From: Bacillota bacterium
Lineage (GTDB): Bacteria > Bacillota > Clostridia > Lachnospirales > Anaerotignaceae
Length of the DNA stretch: 40,876 nucleotides
NCBI GenBank assembly: GCA_017534115.1
Contig: JAFWDD010000072.1
Span: 1 to 40,876, forward strand
Direction: 5' to 3'
Part shown: positions 26,812 to 33,946 of the stretch, one piece after another
How positions within the stretch are numbered: position 1 is the stretch's first letter
Layout of the letters: every line of letters starts with the position of its first letter
The notes under the pieces: model-generated
Databases searched by the model: none
What the model was told of the DNA's origin: nothing
Seen by the model: only the letters and a program-made list of their open reading frames with translations
Program-made: the position numbers and the translations under genes

Positions 26812-27804
26812 ATTTTCAAACTGAATATGAACAACGGGAATTATATTGTAATCCGCATATCTTATATTATTTATATTCCTGCCGTCGTCTTTTATTAAAT
26901 ATTTTCCTATATTGAAATAATCTCCGTTTGGCAAAACAAAAATCTCCTTTTTCATAAAATCCGAGATTTCTGTCTCCAGCTTTGTTTCTATTTCTTCAGG
27001 AGATACTTCGTTTTTGTTATAGATGACCTTGCCTTTCATATTTAAAATAATCTTTAGTATTCCATTTTCGTTTTTAATTTTTCGCTTGTTTTCCGATACT
27101 TTAAAAAGATAATCCTCTTCCTCAAACAAAGATCCCTTTCCGCAGCCGTTTAGAATATAAATAAACTCCGATTCTCTCTGATTGAAATTCTTCTGCAGAA
27201 TGCCGTTGGAAATTATTCCGCAGCCGTAAAAGATAATTTCATCGTTCTCGGCTTTTATAACAGGTATAATGGCTGTACCGCCGGTTTCCATCTGTGCTTT
27301 TATGTTGTCGAACGTAGTTTTCTGTATATGCCCCATGTTGTTCGCATTTGTTCTGTAAAAATTCCATATATACATCTGCTTTTCTTCGCTTATTGCATTT
27401 ACGGCGTCTGAGGCTCTGCCCTGACATTCCATTATAAGGACTTTTGAGCTCAGATCTTTATTATTTTTCAATGTTGAAATGACTTCCTGAAGCATATCTT
27501 TATCTTTTAAAACATTTTCTCCTAATATCAAAGTCTTTGTATGCCCCAAAAATGTGCTTTTTTCAGATGATATATCCGCATTCTCTATCAGAAACGAAAG
27601 ATTTTCACCATTTGCCGTTTTTACCGAACCCAAATGAGTTTCATCGTCATTCCACGCCAGCCCATATGTTACGATATACTCGTCATTTTCATTATCTATG
27701 CCCAGATTGATTACATAATTTCGATTTTCTATTTCCGCCAGATCCCAGCAGCCTGTCAGAAACAGAGGAATTAATAGAAAAAGTAAACAAATTTTATTTT
27801 TCAC
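26806..27804 (-). CDS. Germinant receptor lipoprotein, Ger(x)C family (C subunit)
   Basis: Lipoprotein subunit of a GerA-type germinant receptor in the spore inner membrane. 332 aa. The signal peptide ends in the lipobox LTGC, with Cys19 as lipidation site, followed by WDLAEIENRNYVINLGID, the usual mature N-terminus of this family. Starts with GTG at 27804, 6 nt after AGGAGG, and overlaps the B-subunit gene by 11 bp. The ligand it helps sense cannot be told from the sequence. Confidence 0.94.
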   Translation of the reverse strand: MKNKICLLFLLIPLFLTGCWDLAEIENRNYVINLGIDNENDEYIVTYGLAWNDDETHLGSVKTANGENLSFLIENADISSEKSTFLGHTKTLILGENVLKDKDMLQEVISTLKNNKDLSSKVLIMECQGRASDAVNAISEEKQMYIWNFYRTNANNMGHIQKTTFDNIKAQMETGGTAIIPVIKAENDEIIFYGCGIISNGILQKNFNQRESEFIYILNGCGKGSLFEEEDYLFKVSENKRKIKNENGILKIILNMKGKVIYNKNEVSPEEIETKLETEISDFMKKEIFVLPNGDYFNIGKYLIKDDGRNINNIRYADYNIIPVVHIQFENV

Positions 27805-28891
27805 TTCTTGCCTCCTTTCGCTTTTTAAAGCCTGCCAGGATCAGAGGCAGTGCAATAAAACAGAAAACCCCTATAAATGTTTCCATAGTCCAAAGCACGT
27901 TTAATCCGAACAATGCCTTTATTATAAGGGCTGTGATTACTCCTGCCAAAGTAAAATATGAATACAGTTTTGTATTACCAAATTTCTTTGTAATATCCGA
28001 CAAAATCACACCTGACGCAAAAATGCTTAAAGCGACTCCGAAAACCATAAATGTTGTTGTCAGAGCTATGATAATAAAATCCTGTCTTTCAATAAACGCG
28101 AAAGGTATTTCGATACTGTCCGCCACTTTTATAAAGGGCCAGACAGAAATAAAATCTTCTTCTATAACCTTCAGTTTTGTGAAAATCAGAAAAGCGGAAA
28201 AAGTCATTATCAGCCAGACAAGCTCAAATGCTCTGGATATGTCCTTCTTTTTTATATCAGATTTATCTCCTGAAAACATACTTAAAATAAAAAGAATTTC
28301 CATACCCTGAAAAAAGTAAAGACTCTTTATTCCGCGAATGGTTATATCTTTAACTCCTATACCTCCACAGGGCGATATATTGGAAAAACCGCCGCTTTTG
28401 GCCGCAAATACAAACACAAACAAAATTCCGGCCAATATTAATACAATAAATATTTCAGAAATTCGGCCAATGGTTTCGATTCCTCTTGTAGCAATGTATA
28501 CAGATATGATCAATGCAACAGTAATTAATGCTGTAACAGGTGTTTTCGGAAGACTGTTCGTTTTAATTGTAGAGCTGTATATAAAAACTATTGCTGACCC
28601 TTTCAATAATAAATAAAGCATAAATAAGAGTCTTAAAATAAAACCTGCTTTTTTACCTGTATACCTATCAAACACATCGCCGAGGCTTTTTGCTTTTCCG
28701 GAACATACGTAAATAACCGTCTTCGATAATAATATACCGGCTAACCCGCCGATCGCAGATGAAATAATTATTTCCAAACCCGAAAAACCTTGAAATACAG
28801 AAGGGAATACAAAGAATCCAAAAGAAAGTATATTCAGCATTATTATGCATTGAATCTGCCTTACCGAAATTCTTTCATTTTCCGCAAACAT
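27794..28891 (-). CDS. Germinant receptor permease-like B subunit (GerAB family)
   Basis: Spore germination protein of the amino-acid permease superfamily, the likely ligand-binding subunit of the receptor. 365 aa from ATG 28891, placed 5 nt after AGAGGTG; an upstream in-frame ATG overlaps the A gene and has no site. The N-terminal ENERISVRQIQCIIMLNIL is typical, and about ten hydrophobic helices follow. It starts 4 bp after the A-subunit stop and overlaps the C gene, so all three are translationally linked. Confidence 0.93.
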   Translation of the reverse strand: MFAENERISVRQIQCIIMLNILSFGFFVFPSVFQGFSGLEIIISSAIGGLAGILLSKTVIYVCSGKAKSLGDVFDRYTGKKAGFILRLLFMLYLLLKGSAIVFIYSSTIKTNSLPKTPVTALITVALIISVYIATRGIETIGRISEIFIVLILAGILFVFVFAAKSGGFSNISPCGGIGVKDITIRGIKSLYFFQGMEILFILSMFSGDKSDIKKKDISRAFELVWLIMTFSAFLIFTKLKVIEEDFISVWPFIKVADSIEIPFAFIERQDFIIIALTTTFMVFGVALSIFASGVILSDITKKFGNTKLYSYFTLAGVITALIIKALFGLNVLWTMETFIGVFCFIALPLILAGFKKRKEARSEK

Positions 28892-28895
28892 CCTG

Positions 28896-30383
28896 TCACC
28901 TCTTTCCGCCATATCTTTTTCTCGCCTTTGGATCAGAAAAAATTCCCCGTTTGTTCAGCATAAACAGAGGAGCTCTGAAAAAACTATCCTTCAAATCGCT
29001 GTAATCATTGACCGATGCGGAGCAAAAAGGATATAGATACGGTATCCCGAAGCTTTTCAATGATGCCAAATGAGCCATAAGGAAAATCATTCCAAGAACA
29101 AATCCGTAAAGACCCAGAACAGCCGAAAACATAATCAGCACATATTTAAAAAGCCTTATGCCGGAAACAAATGAATTGACAGGAATAACAAATGTGCAAA
29201 TTCCCGTAAGTGCCGAAAGAATGACGATTACCGGCCCTACTATTCCGGCTTCCACTGCGGCCTGACCTATAATAATTCCGCCGACTATTCCGATTGTGGA
29301 GCTTACGGGCGCGGGAAGCCTTATGCCTGCTTCTCTGAGCAGTTCAAATGCCAGCTCCATTATCAGAACCTCTATTACAGTTGGAAATGGTATATTTTGT
29401 CTTGTGGCGGCGATTTTTAATGCCAGAGATGAGGGTATCAGCTGAGGATGATAAAGAGTAAAGGCAATATACAGCGCAGGCAGGCTCACGGCAAAAAAGG
29501 CTGCAATATATCTTATAATCCGAACGAGGCTTACGATGCCCCATTTCTCGTAATAATCCTCTGCCGCCTGGAAAAAAACATTTATAGTTACCGGAAGTAT
29601 TATCGCAAAGGGCGTATTATCCACAAGTACCACAACCTGACCGTTAAGTAGAGCCCATGCGGCTCTGTCAGGCCTTTCGGTAAGCTGCACCTGCGGGAAT
29701 GGCGTTATTTTATTTTCCTCAATGATCTGCGCCAGAAACCCGCTGTCAGGTATAAAATCAACGGATATATTTTTTATACTTTCCGTTACCCTGTCCAGAA
29801 CGCTTTTCCGCACAATTCCTTTCATGTATGCAATATTTATGCTGACTGAGCTTTTGTCTCCAACTGCATATCGTTTAATCTTGAAATTCATGTCCCTGAT
29901 TCTTCTTCTCAATAGAACCGTATTTGTGCTTACAGATTCATTAAAAGCGTCCTTCGGGCCTTCTACTACTACTTCGCTTTCAGCCGACGGCACTCCTCTT
30001 GTGGGCCAGTCCTTGGTAGAAACTGAAACAGCGAAATCCGCTCCGTCCGCCATCAGCACTGTGTCTCCAATGAGAACAGAGTCATACAAGGCATCATAAT
30101 CATAAATTTCCCTTGCTTCGCCTACAGCCAGCGCCCGCATCAAAATATCATCAAGCATATCTTTTCCGGAATAAGTCCGGTTGCTTCTTAGCATTAAATT
30201 TGTCATAATAAAATTATTTACGGTCTGGCTGTCAGCAAGATTGTCCGCATAAATAATACACATTTTTACATTTTTATTCATATATGCATAAAATTCCCGA
30301 ATTACTATATCATCGCAGTCTTCAGCGGTTTTTTTAAACTCATCTATATTATTTGAAATATCATTATCCAAATTATTTTTCAT
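28896..30383 (-). CDS. Germinant receptor A subunit (GerA family)
   Basis: GerA-type spore germination protein; recent work on the family describes the A subunit as a nutrient-gated ion channel. 495 aa. Large hydrophilic N-terminal domain (about 1-280), with the characteristic ADGADFAVSVSTKDWPTRGV near residues 114-133, then about five membrane helices with the conserved HPQLIPSSLALKIAATRQN and ELLREAGIRLPAPV segments, and a short Arg/Lys-rich tail. AGAAGGTG site before the ATG. First gene of the spore cluster; divergent from hup. Confidence 0.95.
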   Translation of the reverse strand: MKNNLDNDISNNIDEFKKTAEDCDDIVIREFYAYMNKNVKMCIIYADNLADSQTVNNFIMTNLMLRSNRTYSGKDMLDDILMRALAVGEAREIYDYDALYDSVLIGDTVLMADGADFAVSVSTKDWPTRGVPSAESEVVVEGPKDAFNESVSTNTVLLRRRIRDMNFKIKRYAVGDKSSVSINIAYMKGIVRKSVLDRVTESIKNISVDFIPDSGFLAQIIEENKITPFPQVQLTERPDRAAWALLNGQVVVLVDNTPFAIILPVTINVFFQAAEDYYEKWGIVSLVRIIRYIAAFFAVSLPALYIAFTLYHPQLIPSSLALKIAATRQNIPFPTVIEVLIMELAFELLREAGIRLPAPVSSTIGIVGGIIIGQAAVEAGIVGPVIVILSALTGICTFVIPVNSFVSGIRLFKYVLIMFSAVLGLYGFVLGMIFLMAHLASLKSFGIPYLYPFCSASVNDYSDLKDSFFRAPLFMLNKRGIFSDPKARKRYGGKR

Positions 30384-30476
30384 AAAATCACCTTCTTATA
30401 ATATCCGCACAGTTGTTTTTTTTATACAAATTTTCTATTACGGCAATACCCTTTTCTTTCAATATTTTAAAAACAC

Positions 30477-30506
30477 TTGACAAATCATGCAGAAATTTGA
30501 TATAAA
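30477..30506 (+). promoter_or_regulatory. Sigma-A promoter of hup
   Basis: TTGACA (30477-30482), 18 bp, TATAAA (30501-30506). The transcript would carry an untranslated leader of about 75 nt before hup. It sits in the divergent gerA/hup gap. Confidence 0.8.
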
Positions 30507-30586
30507 TATAAAAAAATAAATTATTAATATGTGCCGTTACTTTAGCAATTTTTTTAAAACTAATGGTATATTAAGGAGGAAATTCA

Positions 30587-30865
30587 ATGAACAAATCTGA
30601 TTTAGTTGCTGCTATTGCCGCAAAAGCAGACATGAGTAAAAAGGATGCAGAAAAAGCTTTAAAGGCATTTGAAAGTGTTATTATCGAAGAACTTTCTTCA
30701 AATGGAAAAGTTCAGTTAGTTGGATTTGGCACATTTGATGTTGCTGAAAGAGCTGCACGTGAGGGAAGAAATCCTCAGACTGGCAAAGCAATGCCTATCC
30801 CCGCATCAAAAGCCCCTCGTTTCAAAGCAGGCAAAGCTTTAAAAGATGCTATCAATGCTAAATAA
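30587..30865 (+). CDS. hup: HU-family DNA-binding protein
   Basis: Nucleoid-associated histone-like protein that bends DNA as a dimer. 92 aa, typical for HU. The conserved start [20 protein letters not shown], the [18 protein letters not shown] beta-arm entry, and the [20 protein letters not shown] arm tip are all intact. AAGGAGG site. It has its own promoter and terminator and sits just ahead of rqcP-yabP-yabQ. Confidence 0.98.
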   Translation: MNKSDLVAAIAAKADMSKKDAEKALKAFESVIIEELSSNGKVQLVGFGTFDVAERAAREGRNPQTGKAMPIPASKAPRFKAGKALKDAINAK

Positions 30866-30882
30866 TTAAAACTATTTCTCGG

Positions 30883-30910
30883 AGGCATTAACCTTTACCC
30901 GTTAATGCCT
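30883..30910 (+). terminator. Terminator after hup
   Basis: Perfect 10-bp stem AGGCATTAAC (30883-30892) with GTTAATGCCT (30901-30910), 8-nt loop, followed by TTTT. It lies 18 bp past the hup stop. Confidence 0.88.
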
Positions 30911-30968
30911 TTTTAATTTGCGCAAAAACCATTCATGCGCAGAATTAATGATTACAGAAGGAGAAAAT

Positions 30969-31208
30969 ATGCGATTAGATAAATTTTTAAAGGTATCCAG
31001 AATAATAAAAAGAAGAACTTTGGCCAATGAAGCCTGCGATTCCGGACGAGTCCTTGTAAACGGGAAAATCGCGAAGGCAGGTCTTAATGTAAAAGAAGGC
31101 GACATTATTGAAATACAGTTCGGTACAAATACAGCTAAATTTCAGGTTTTGAATATATCAGAAACCGTACGCAAGGATGACGCGGCAAATATGTATAAAC
31201 CTCTTTAA
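30969..31208 (+). CDS. rqcP: RqcP, S4-domain ribosome quality-control protein (YabO)
   Basis: 79 aa S4 RNA-binding protein. MRLDKFLKVSRIIKRRTLAN (1-20) is the S4 fold start, with CDSGRVLVNGKIAKAGLNVK after it. In Bacillus subtilis this protein (YabO/RqcP) works with RqcH in adding alanine tails to peptides on stalled 50S subunits. The start was chosen at ATG 30969 after AAGGAG; a longer frame of 17 codons upstream has no site. Gene order hup, rqcP, yabP, yabQ, divIC supports the call. A heat-shock Hsp15-type S4 protein is the alternative. Confidence 0.92.
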   Translation: MRLDKFLKVSRIIKRRTLANEACDSGRVLVNGKIAKAGLNVKEGDIIEIQFGTNTAKFQVLNISETVRKDDAANMYKPL

Positions 31209-31231
31209 TCAGGTTTATACCATGCTTTTCG

Positions 31232-31259
31232 GCATATAAAAGCTTTTCCCGCATATAAT
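31232..31259 (+). promoter_or_regulatory. Sigma-E-like promoter of yabP-yabQ
   Basis: GCATATA (31232-31238), 13 bp, CATATAAT (31252-31259). This is close to the sigma-E pattern (ATA-type -35, 13-14 bp, CATA...T -10). It is 32 bp upstream of the yabP start. In Bacillus subtilis yabP-yabQ is transcribed by sigma-E, so the match is biologically expected. Confidence 0.65.
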
Positions 31260-31291
31260 TTACTTAAATGATAAACGCGAGGCAAAGCTTT

Positions 31292-31579
31292 ATGAATGAA
31301 GAAAAGAAAAGTATGGGCAAACATTCAGTAAGAATCGAAAATCGGGAAAAGATCGTAATAACCGGTGTTGTAGATGTTTCGTCCTTTGATGACGAAAGGA
31401 TTTCCGCGGAAACAAACATGGGCTATCTTACTGTAGAAGGTGTATGTCTGCATATTAATAAACTAAATCTGGATTCCGGAGAGCTTTCCATTGATGGAGA
31501 GATTAATTCGGTTTTTTATAACGTCTCTAAAGAACCCAAAAACAGCAAGGGTTCCCTATTCAGTAAAATGTTCCGGTAA
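31292..31579 (+). CDS. yabP: Sporulation protein YabP
   Basis: 95 aa. The YabP family core is visible: SVRIENREKIVITGVVDVSSFDD, then NMGYLTVEGVCLHINKLNLD and GELSIDGEINSVFY, predicted beta-rich. It is produced in the mother cell and needed for sporulation in Bacillus; the biochemical role is not established. The start was set at ATG 31292, 9 nt after a GAGG site; an ATG 24 bp upstream has no site. Followed by yabQ after 12 bp. Confidence 0.9.
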   Translation: MNEEKKSMGKHSVRIENREKIVITGVVDVSSFDDERISAETNMGYLTVEGVCLHINKLNLDSGELSIDGEINSVFYNVSKEPKNSKGSLFSKMFR

Positions 31580-31591
31580 GGGAGTTTGTGT

Positions 31592-32035
31592 ATGCACTGG
31601 CCATTGAGTTCCCAAGGGGTTCTTTTTATAAGAATTATCTTTTTGGGAATTGTTATTTCCTTTTGCTATGACATTATGCGGTTTTTCAGAAAAATAATTC
31701 CACACAGGTTTTATGTCATGCAGATTGAAGATGTGTTTTACTGGTTATCGGCAGTTTTTGTTGTCTTTACTTTTTTCATAAGGGAAAGTTACGGAGAAAT
31801 AAGACTTTTTTCGGTTCTTGCCCTTTTATCCGGAATGCTTGGATACTTTTTCTTCCTCAGTCCGGGATTTATGAAGATCTGTGACATTCCTGCCCAACAC
31901 ATAAGAAACACCTTCCTCAAATCCGGAATTCTGATGAACGTTTTTATTAAAAAACACAGACATTTATACCGAAATGAAAAAAATATATTGCATTTTCGCG
32001 GAAAGTATGCAAAAATTAAAGTTAGAAAAAAGTAA
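31592..32035 (+). CDS. yabQ: Spore cortex biosynthesis protein YabQ
   Basis: 147 aa membrane protein required for spore cortex formation in Bacillus. Hydrophobic helices at about residues 8-26, 50-66 and 74-92 and a Lys/Arg-rich C-terminus (HFRGKYAKIKVRKK). The conserved FCYDIMRFFRKIIPH loop follows the first helix. The start was set at ATG 31592, 7 nt after GGGAG; a TTG two codons upstream lies inside that site's spacing. Co-transcribed with yabP from the sigma-E-like promoter. Confidence 0.88.
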   Translation: MHWPLSSQGVLFIRIIFLGIVISFCYDIMRFFRKIIPHRFYVMQIEDVFYWLSAVFVVFTFFIRESYGEIRLFSVLALLSGMLGYFFFLSPGFMKICDIPAQHIRNTFLKSGILMNVFIKKHRHLYRNEKNILHFRGKYAKIKVRKK

Positions 32036-32058
32036 TCTTTTATCGTGGTGAATGTATT

Positions 32059-32340
32059 ATGGCAAAGAAAATGAAACATCCTCATAATATACTTATGATT
32101 GTTTTCATGGTGATTTTCGCGGTTGTAATTGTATTTTCCATTTCCTCCAATTTAAATAAATACAAAGAGCTTAAATCTGAGGAAACTCTTTTGAAGGAAA
32201 ATATCGCGGCTGAAAACGAAAAGACCGAAAAATTATATGAGGAGAAAGAATATTACACAAGCGACGACTACATTGAAGTTGTGGCAAGAAACCAGCTTGG
32301 ACTTATAAAACCAAACGAGATAGTTTTCATAAAGAACTAA
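32059..32340 (+). CDS. divIC: FtsB/DivIC-family cell division protein
   Basis: Septum protein that forms a complex with FtsL and DivIB/FtsQ. 93 aa. One membrane helix (about residues 12-28), an adjoining coiled coil (about 30-65, rich in Glu, Lys and Leu), and a small C-terminal domain with YIEVVARNQLGLIKPNEIVF, the family signature. Position after yabQ matches divIC in Bacillus. The ribosome binding site is weak (GGTG). tRNA genes follow. Confidence 0.92.
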   Translation: MAKKMKHPHNILMIVFMVIFAVVIVFSISSNLNKYKELKSEETLLKENIAAENEKTEKLYEEKEYYTSDDYIEVVARNQLGLIKPNEIVFIKN

Positions 32341-32367
32341 AAAATTGCACGTTTTTATAAAAAGATA

Positions 32368-32396
32368 TTGACAAACACGTATTTTGTTGATAAAAT
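32368..32396 (+). promoter_or_regulatory. Sigma-A promoter of the tRNA cluster
   Basis: TTGACA (32368-32373), 17 bp, TAAAAT (32391-32396). The first tRNA begins 12 bp after the -10, so transcription starts only a few bases upstream of it. Confidence 0.82.
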
Positions 32397-32408
32397 AAAT
32401 TTCGTTGC

Positions 32409-32482
32409 GGCGGAGTAGCTCAGTTGGCCAGAGCATTCGGTTCATACCCGAAGAGTCATGGGTTCAAATCCCTTCTCCGCTA
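32409..32482 (+). tRNA. tRNA-Met (CAT)
   Basis: 74 nt cloverleaf. Acceptor stem GGCGGAG pairs with CTCCGCT (first pair G-U), anticodon stem TTCGG/CCGAA, loop TTCATAC with anticodon CAT at 32443-32445, T-loop GGTTCAAATCC. It looks like elongator tRNA-Met: the acceptor is fully paired at position 1, unlike an initiator. A lysidine tRNA-Ile with CAT is the less likely alternative. CCA is not encoded. Confidence 0.95.
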
Positions 32483-32493
32483 TTTTTACTTTT

Positions 32494-32565
32494 GGCCCGT
32501 TGGTCAAGCGGCTAAGACGCAGCCCTCTCACGGCTGAATCAAGGGTTCGATTCCCTTACGGGTCA
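32494..32565 (+). tRNA. tRNA-Glu (CTC)
   Basis: 72 nt cloverleaf. Acceptor GGCCCGT pairs with ACGGGTC, anticodon stem CAGCC/GGCTG, loop CTCTCAC with anticodon CTC reading GAG, T-arm AGGGTTCGATTCCCT. Discriminator A, no encoded CCA. CTC is the rarer Glu anticodon; a TTC isoacceptor must exist elsewhere in the genome. Confidence 0.94.
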
Positions 32566-32584
32566 TTTTTAATTTAATATATAT

Positions 32585-32657
32585 GGGAGTTTAGCTCAGC
32601 TGGGAGAGCGCTTGCCTTACAAGCAAGATGTCACAGGTTCGAGCCCTGTAATTCCCA
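32585..32657 (+). tRNA. tRNA-Val (TAC)
   Basis: 73 nt cloverleaf. Acceptor GGGAGTT pairs with AATTCCC (one G-U), anticodon stem CTTGC/GCAAG, loop CTTACAA with anticodon TAC at 32618-32620, T-arm ACAGGTTCGAGCCCTGT. Discriminator A, CCA not encoded. Confidence 0.95.
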
Positions 32658-32666
32658 TATTTACTA

Positions 32667-32699
32667 AAAAGACACAAGGAAATTATCCCTGTGTCTTTT
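32667..32699 (+). terminator. Terminator of the tRNA cluster
   Basis: AAAAGACACA (32667-32676) pairs perfectly with TGTGTCTTTT (32690-32699), with further GG/CC pairing inside. The T-run is the 3' arm itself. It lies 10 nt after tRNA-Val. Confidence 0.85.
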
Positions 32700-32712
32700 G
32701 TTTTGCTCCGAT

Positions 32713-32741
32713 TTGACATTTCATATATTAGGTGATAAGTA
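32713..32741 (+). promoter_or_regulatory. Possible promoter of the YciI-like gene
   Basis: Perfect TTGACA (32713-32718), then 17 bp, then TAAGTA (32736-32741), a weak -10. It lies between the tRNA terminator and the YciI-like gene. Confidence 0.4.
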
Positions 32742-32784
32742 TTTATCAGGCACAAAATATTTACTCAAAAAGGAGGCTGTTATT

Positions 32785-33087
32785 ATGAAATTCTATTTTC
32801 TCAACGGTACATTTAAAGAAAACAAACCCACCGGACTGGCTTTTAAAGAGGCTTTGGAAGCTCATCACGCTTACTGGGGTCCTTATATGAAAGCGGGAAA
32901 AGTGCTTCTTTCCGGTCCGAAAATGCACGGGGCAGGATTAATTGTACTCAAATGCACAGATGCCGAAAATGTTCAGGATTATATAAATAACGATCCCTTT
33001 GTAACAAGAGGCGTGGCGGATTTTGAACCTTTGGAATTCAAGCCTTTCTTTAAAATTCCTGCCGCAGAGGATTGGTTTAAGGAATAA
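32785..33087 (+). CDS. YciI-like (YCII-related) protein
   Basis: 100 aa, small single-domain protein of the dimeric alpha+beta barrel type. FYFLNGTFKENKPTG begins the fold; the family His-type helix is HHAYWGPYMKAGKVLLSGP (residues 27-45) and the conserved Asp is in NNDPFVTRGVADFEPLEFKPF. The reaction is unknown. The start was set at ATG 32785 after AAGGAGG; an upstream open frame runs into the terminator region and is discarded. It stands alone between the tRNAs and the convergent murI. Confidence 0.85.
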   Translation: MKFYFLNGTFKENKPTGLAFKEALEAHHAYWGPYMKAGKVLLSGPKMHGAGLIVLKCTDAENVQDYINNDPFVTRGVADFEPLEFKPFFKIPAAEDWFKE

Positions 33088-33093
33088 AATGGA

Positions 33094-33123
33094 AAACCTT
33101 CGGCTGATGTCAACCGAAGGTTT
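33094..33123. terminator. Bidirectional terminator between YciI-like gene and murI
   Basis: Ten-bp stem AAACCTTCGG (33094-33103) with CCGAAGGTTT (33114-33123), 10-nt loop. ATTTTTAT follows on the plus strand and TTTTCC overlaps the arm on the minus strand. It serves both convergent units. Confidence 0.83.
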
Positions 33124-33142
33124 ATTTTTATATTATCTTTCA

Positions 33143-33946
33143 TTAATACCGCTCAATGTCTATTTTTTCCAGCGGGAAATCATTTTTAAGAGTTTTCTTG
33201 CATATTATATCCAGCTTATCCGTCATATCGCTAACATAAAACTTATGTTCTTTTATTTTATCTTCTTCATTAAGCTCATTTTTGCTTATAAGATAATCAT
33301 ATACGCATTGGGCCGTGGCTTTCGCAGGATTTACCAGTTCAATGTTTTCTCCCGCAACTGATTTTATGCAGTTATAAAGCAGCGGATAATGGGTACATCC
33401 CAGAACAAGGGAATCTATGCCTTTTTCCACAAGGGGCTCAAGATATTTTTCCGCAGTAAGCTTTGAAACCAGTGTATCTTCCCAGCCTTCCTCCGCAAGG
33501 GGTACAAAGAGAGGACAAGCCTGAGAAAAGACTTCTATATTCCCGTTTTTTTCGTGCATGATATTCTCATAGGCGCCGCTTTTTATTGTAGCGGCAGTAC
33601 CTATTATTCCGACTTTGTTGTTTTTTGTAGCTGCCAATGCGGAATCTACTCCTGGCTCAACAACTCCGAAAATCGGTATATCAAAATCCTTCCTGAGCTG
33701 TTTTAAGCTTACGGCGCTGACCGTATTGCAGGCAGCTATTATTACTTTTACATTTTTTGAAAGCAGGAATCTTATGATTTGTCTGGAGAATCGGGTCACT
33801 GTTTCCGCAGATTTCGTTCCGTATGGAACTCTGGCCGTGTCTCCGAAGTATATGATTTCTTCTCTTGGCATGACTTCCATTACGGCGGAGGCAACCGTTA
33901 GGCCTCCTACTCCCGAATCAAAGATCCCTATAGGCTGATTATTCAT
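33143..33946 (-). CDS. murI: Glutamate racemase
   Basis: Makes D-glutamate for peptidoglycan by a two-cysteine, cofactor-free mechanism. 267 aa. IGIFDSGVGGLTVAS is at residues 6-20, catalytic Cys73 in AACNTVSA and Cys184 in VLGCTHYPLL, and ATR-type PYGTKS at 41-46. The ATG overlaps the ddl stop (ATGA), and the ribosome binding site lies inside ddl. Pairing with ddl puts the two D-amino-acid steps of cell-wall synthesis together; alr is at the right edge. Confidence 0.97.
   Translation of the reverse strand: MNNQPIGIFDSGVGGLTVASAVMEVMPREEIIYFGDTARVPYGTKSAETVTRFSRQIIRFLLSKNVKVIIAACNTVSAVSLKQLRKDFDIPIFGVVEPGVDSALAATKNNKVGIIGTAATIKSGAYENIMHEKNGNIEVFSQACPLFVPLAEEGWEDTLVSKLTAEKYLEPLVEKGIDSLVLGCTHYPLLYNCIKSVAGENIELVNPAKATAQCVYDYLISKNELNEEDKIKEHKFYVSDMTDKLDIICKKTLKNDFPLEKIDIERY

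Noticed and set aside
30399-30427. GTATA, 17 bp, GATATTA upstream of gerA as a sigma-G promoter
   Set aside because: The boxes fit sigma-G fairly well, but the transcript would start inside the ribosome binding site of gerA, leaving too little leader.
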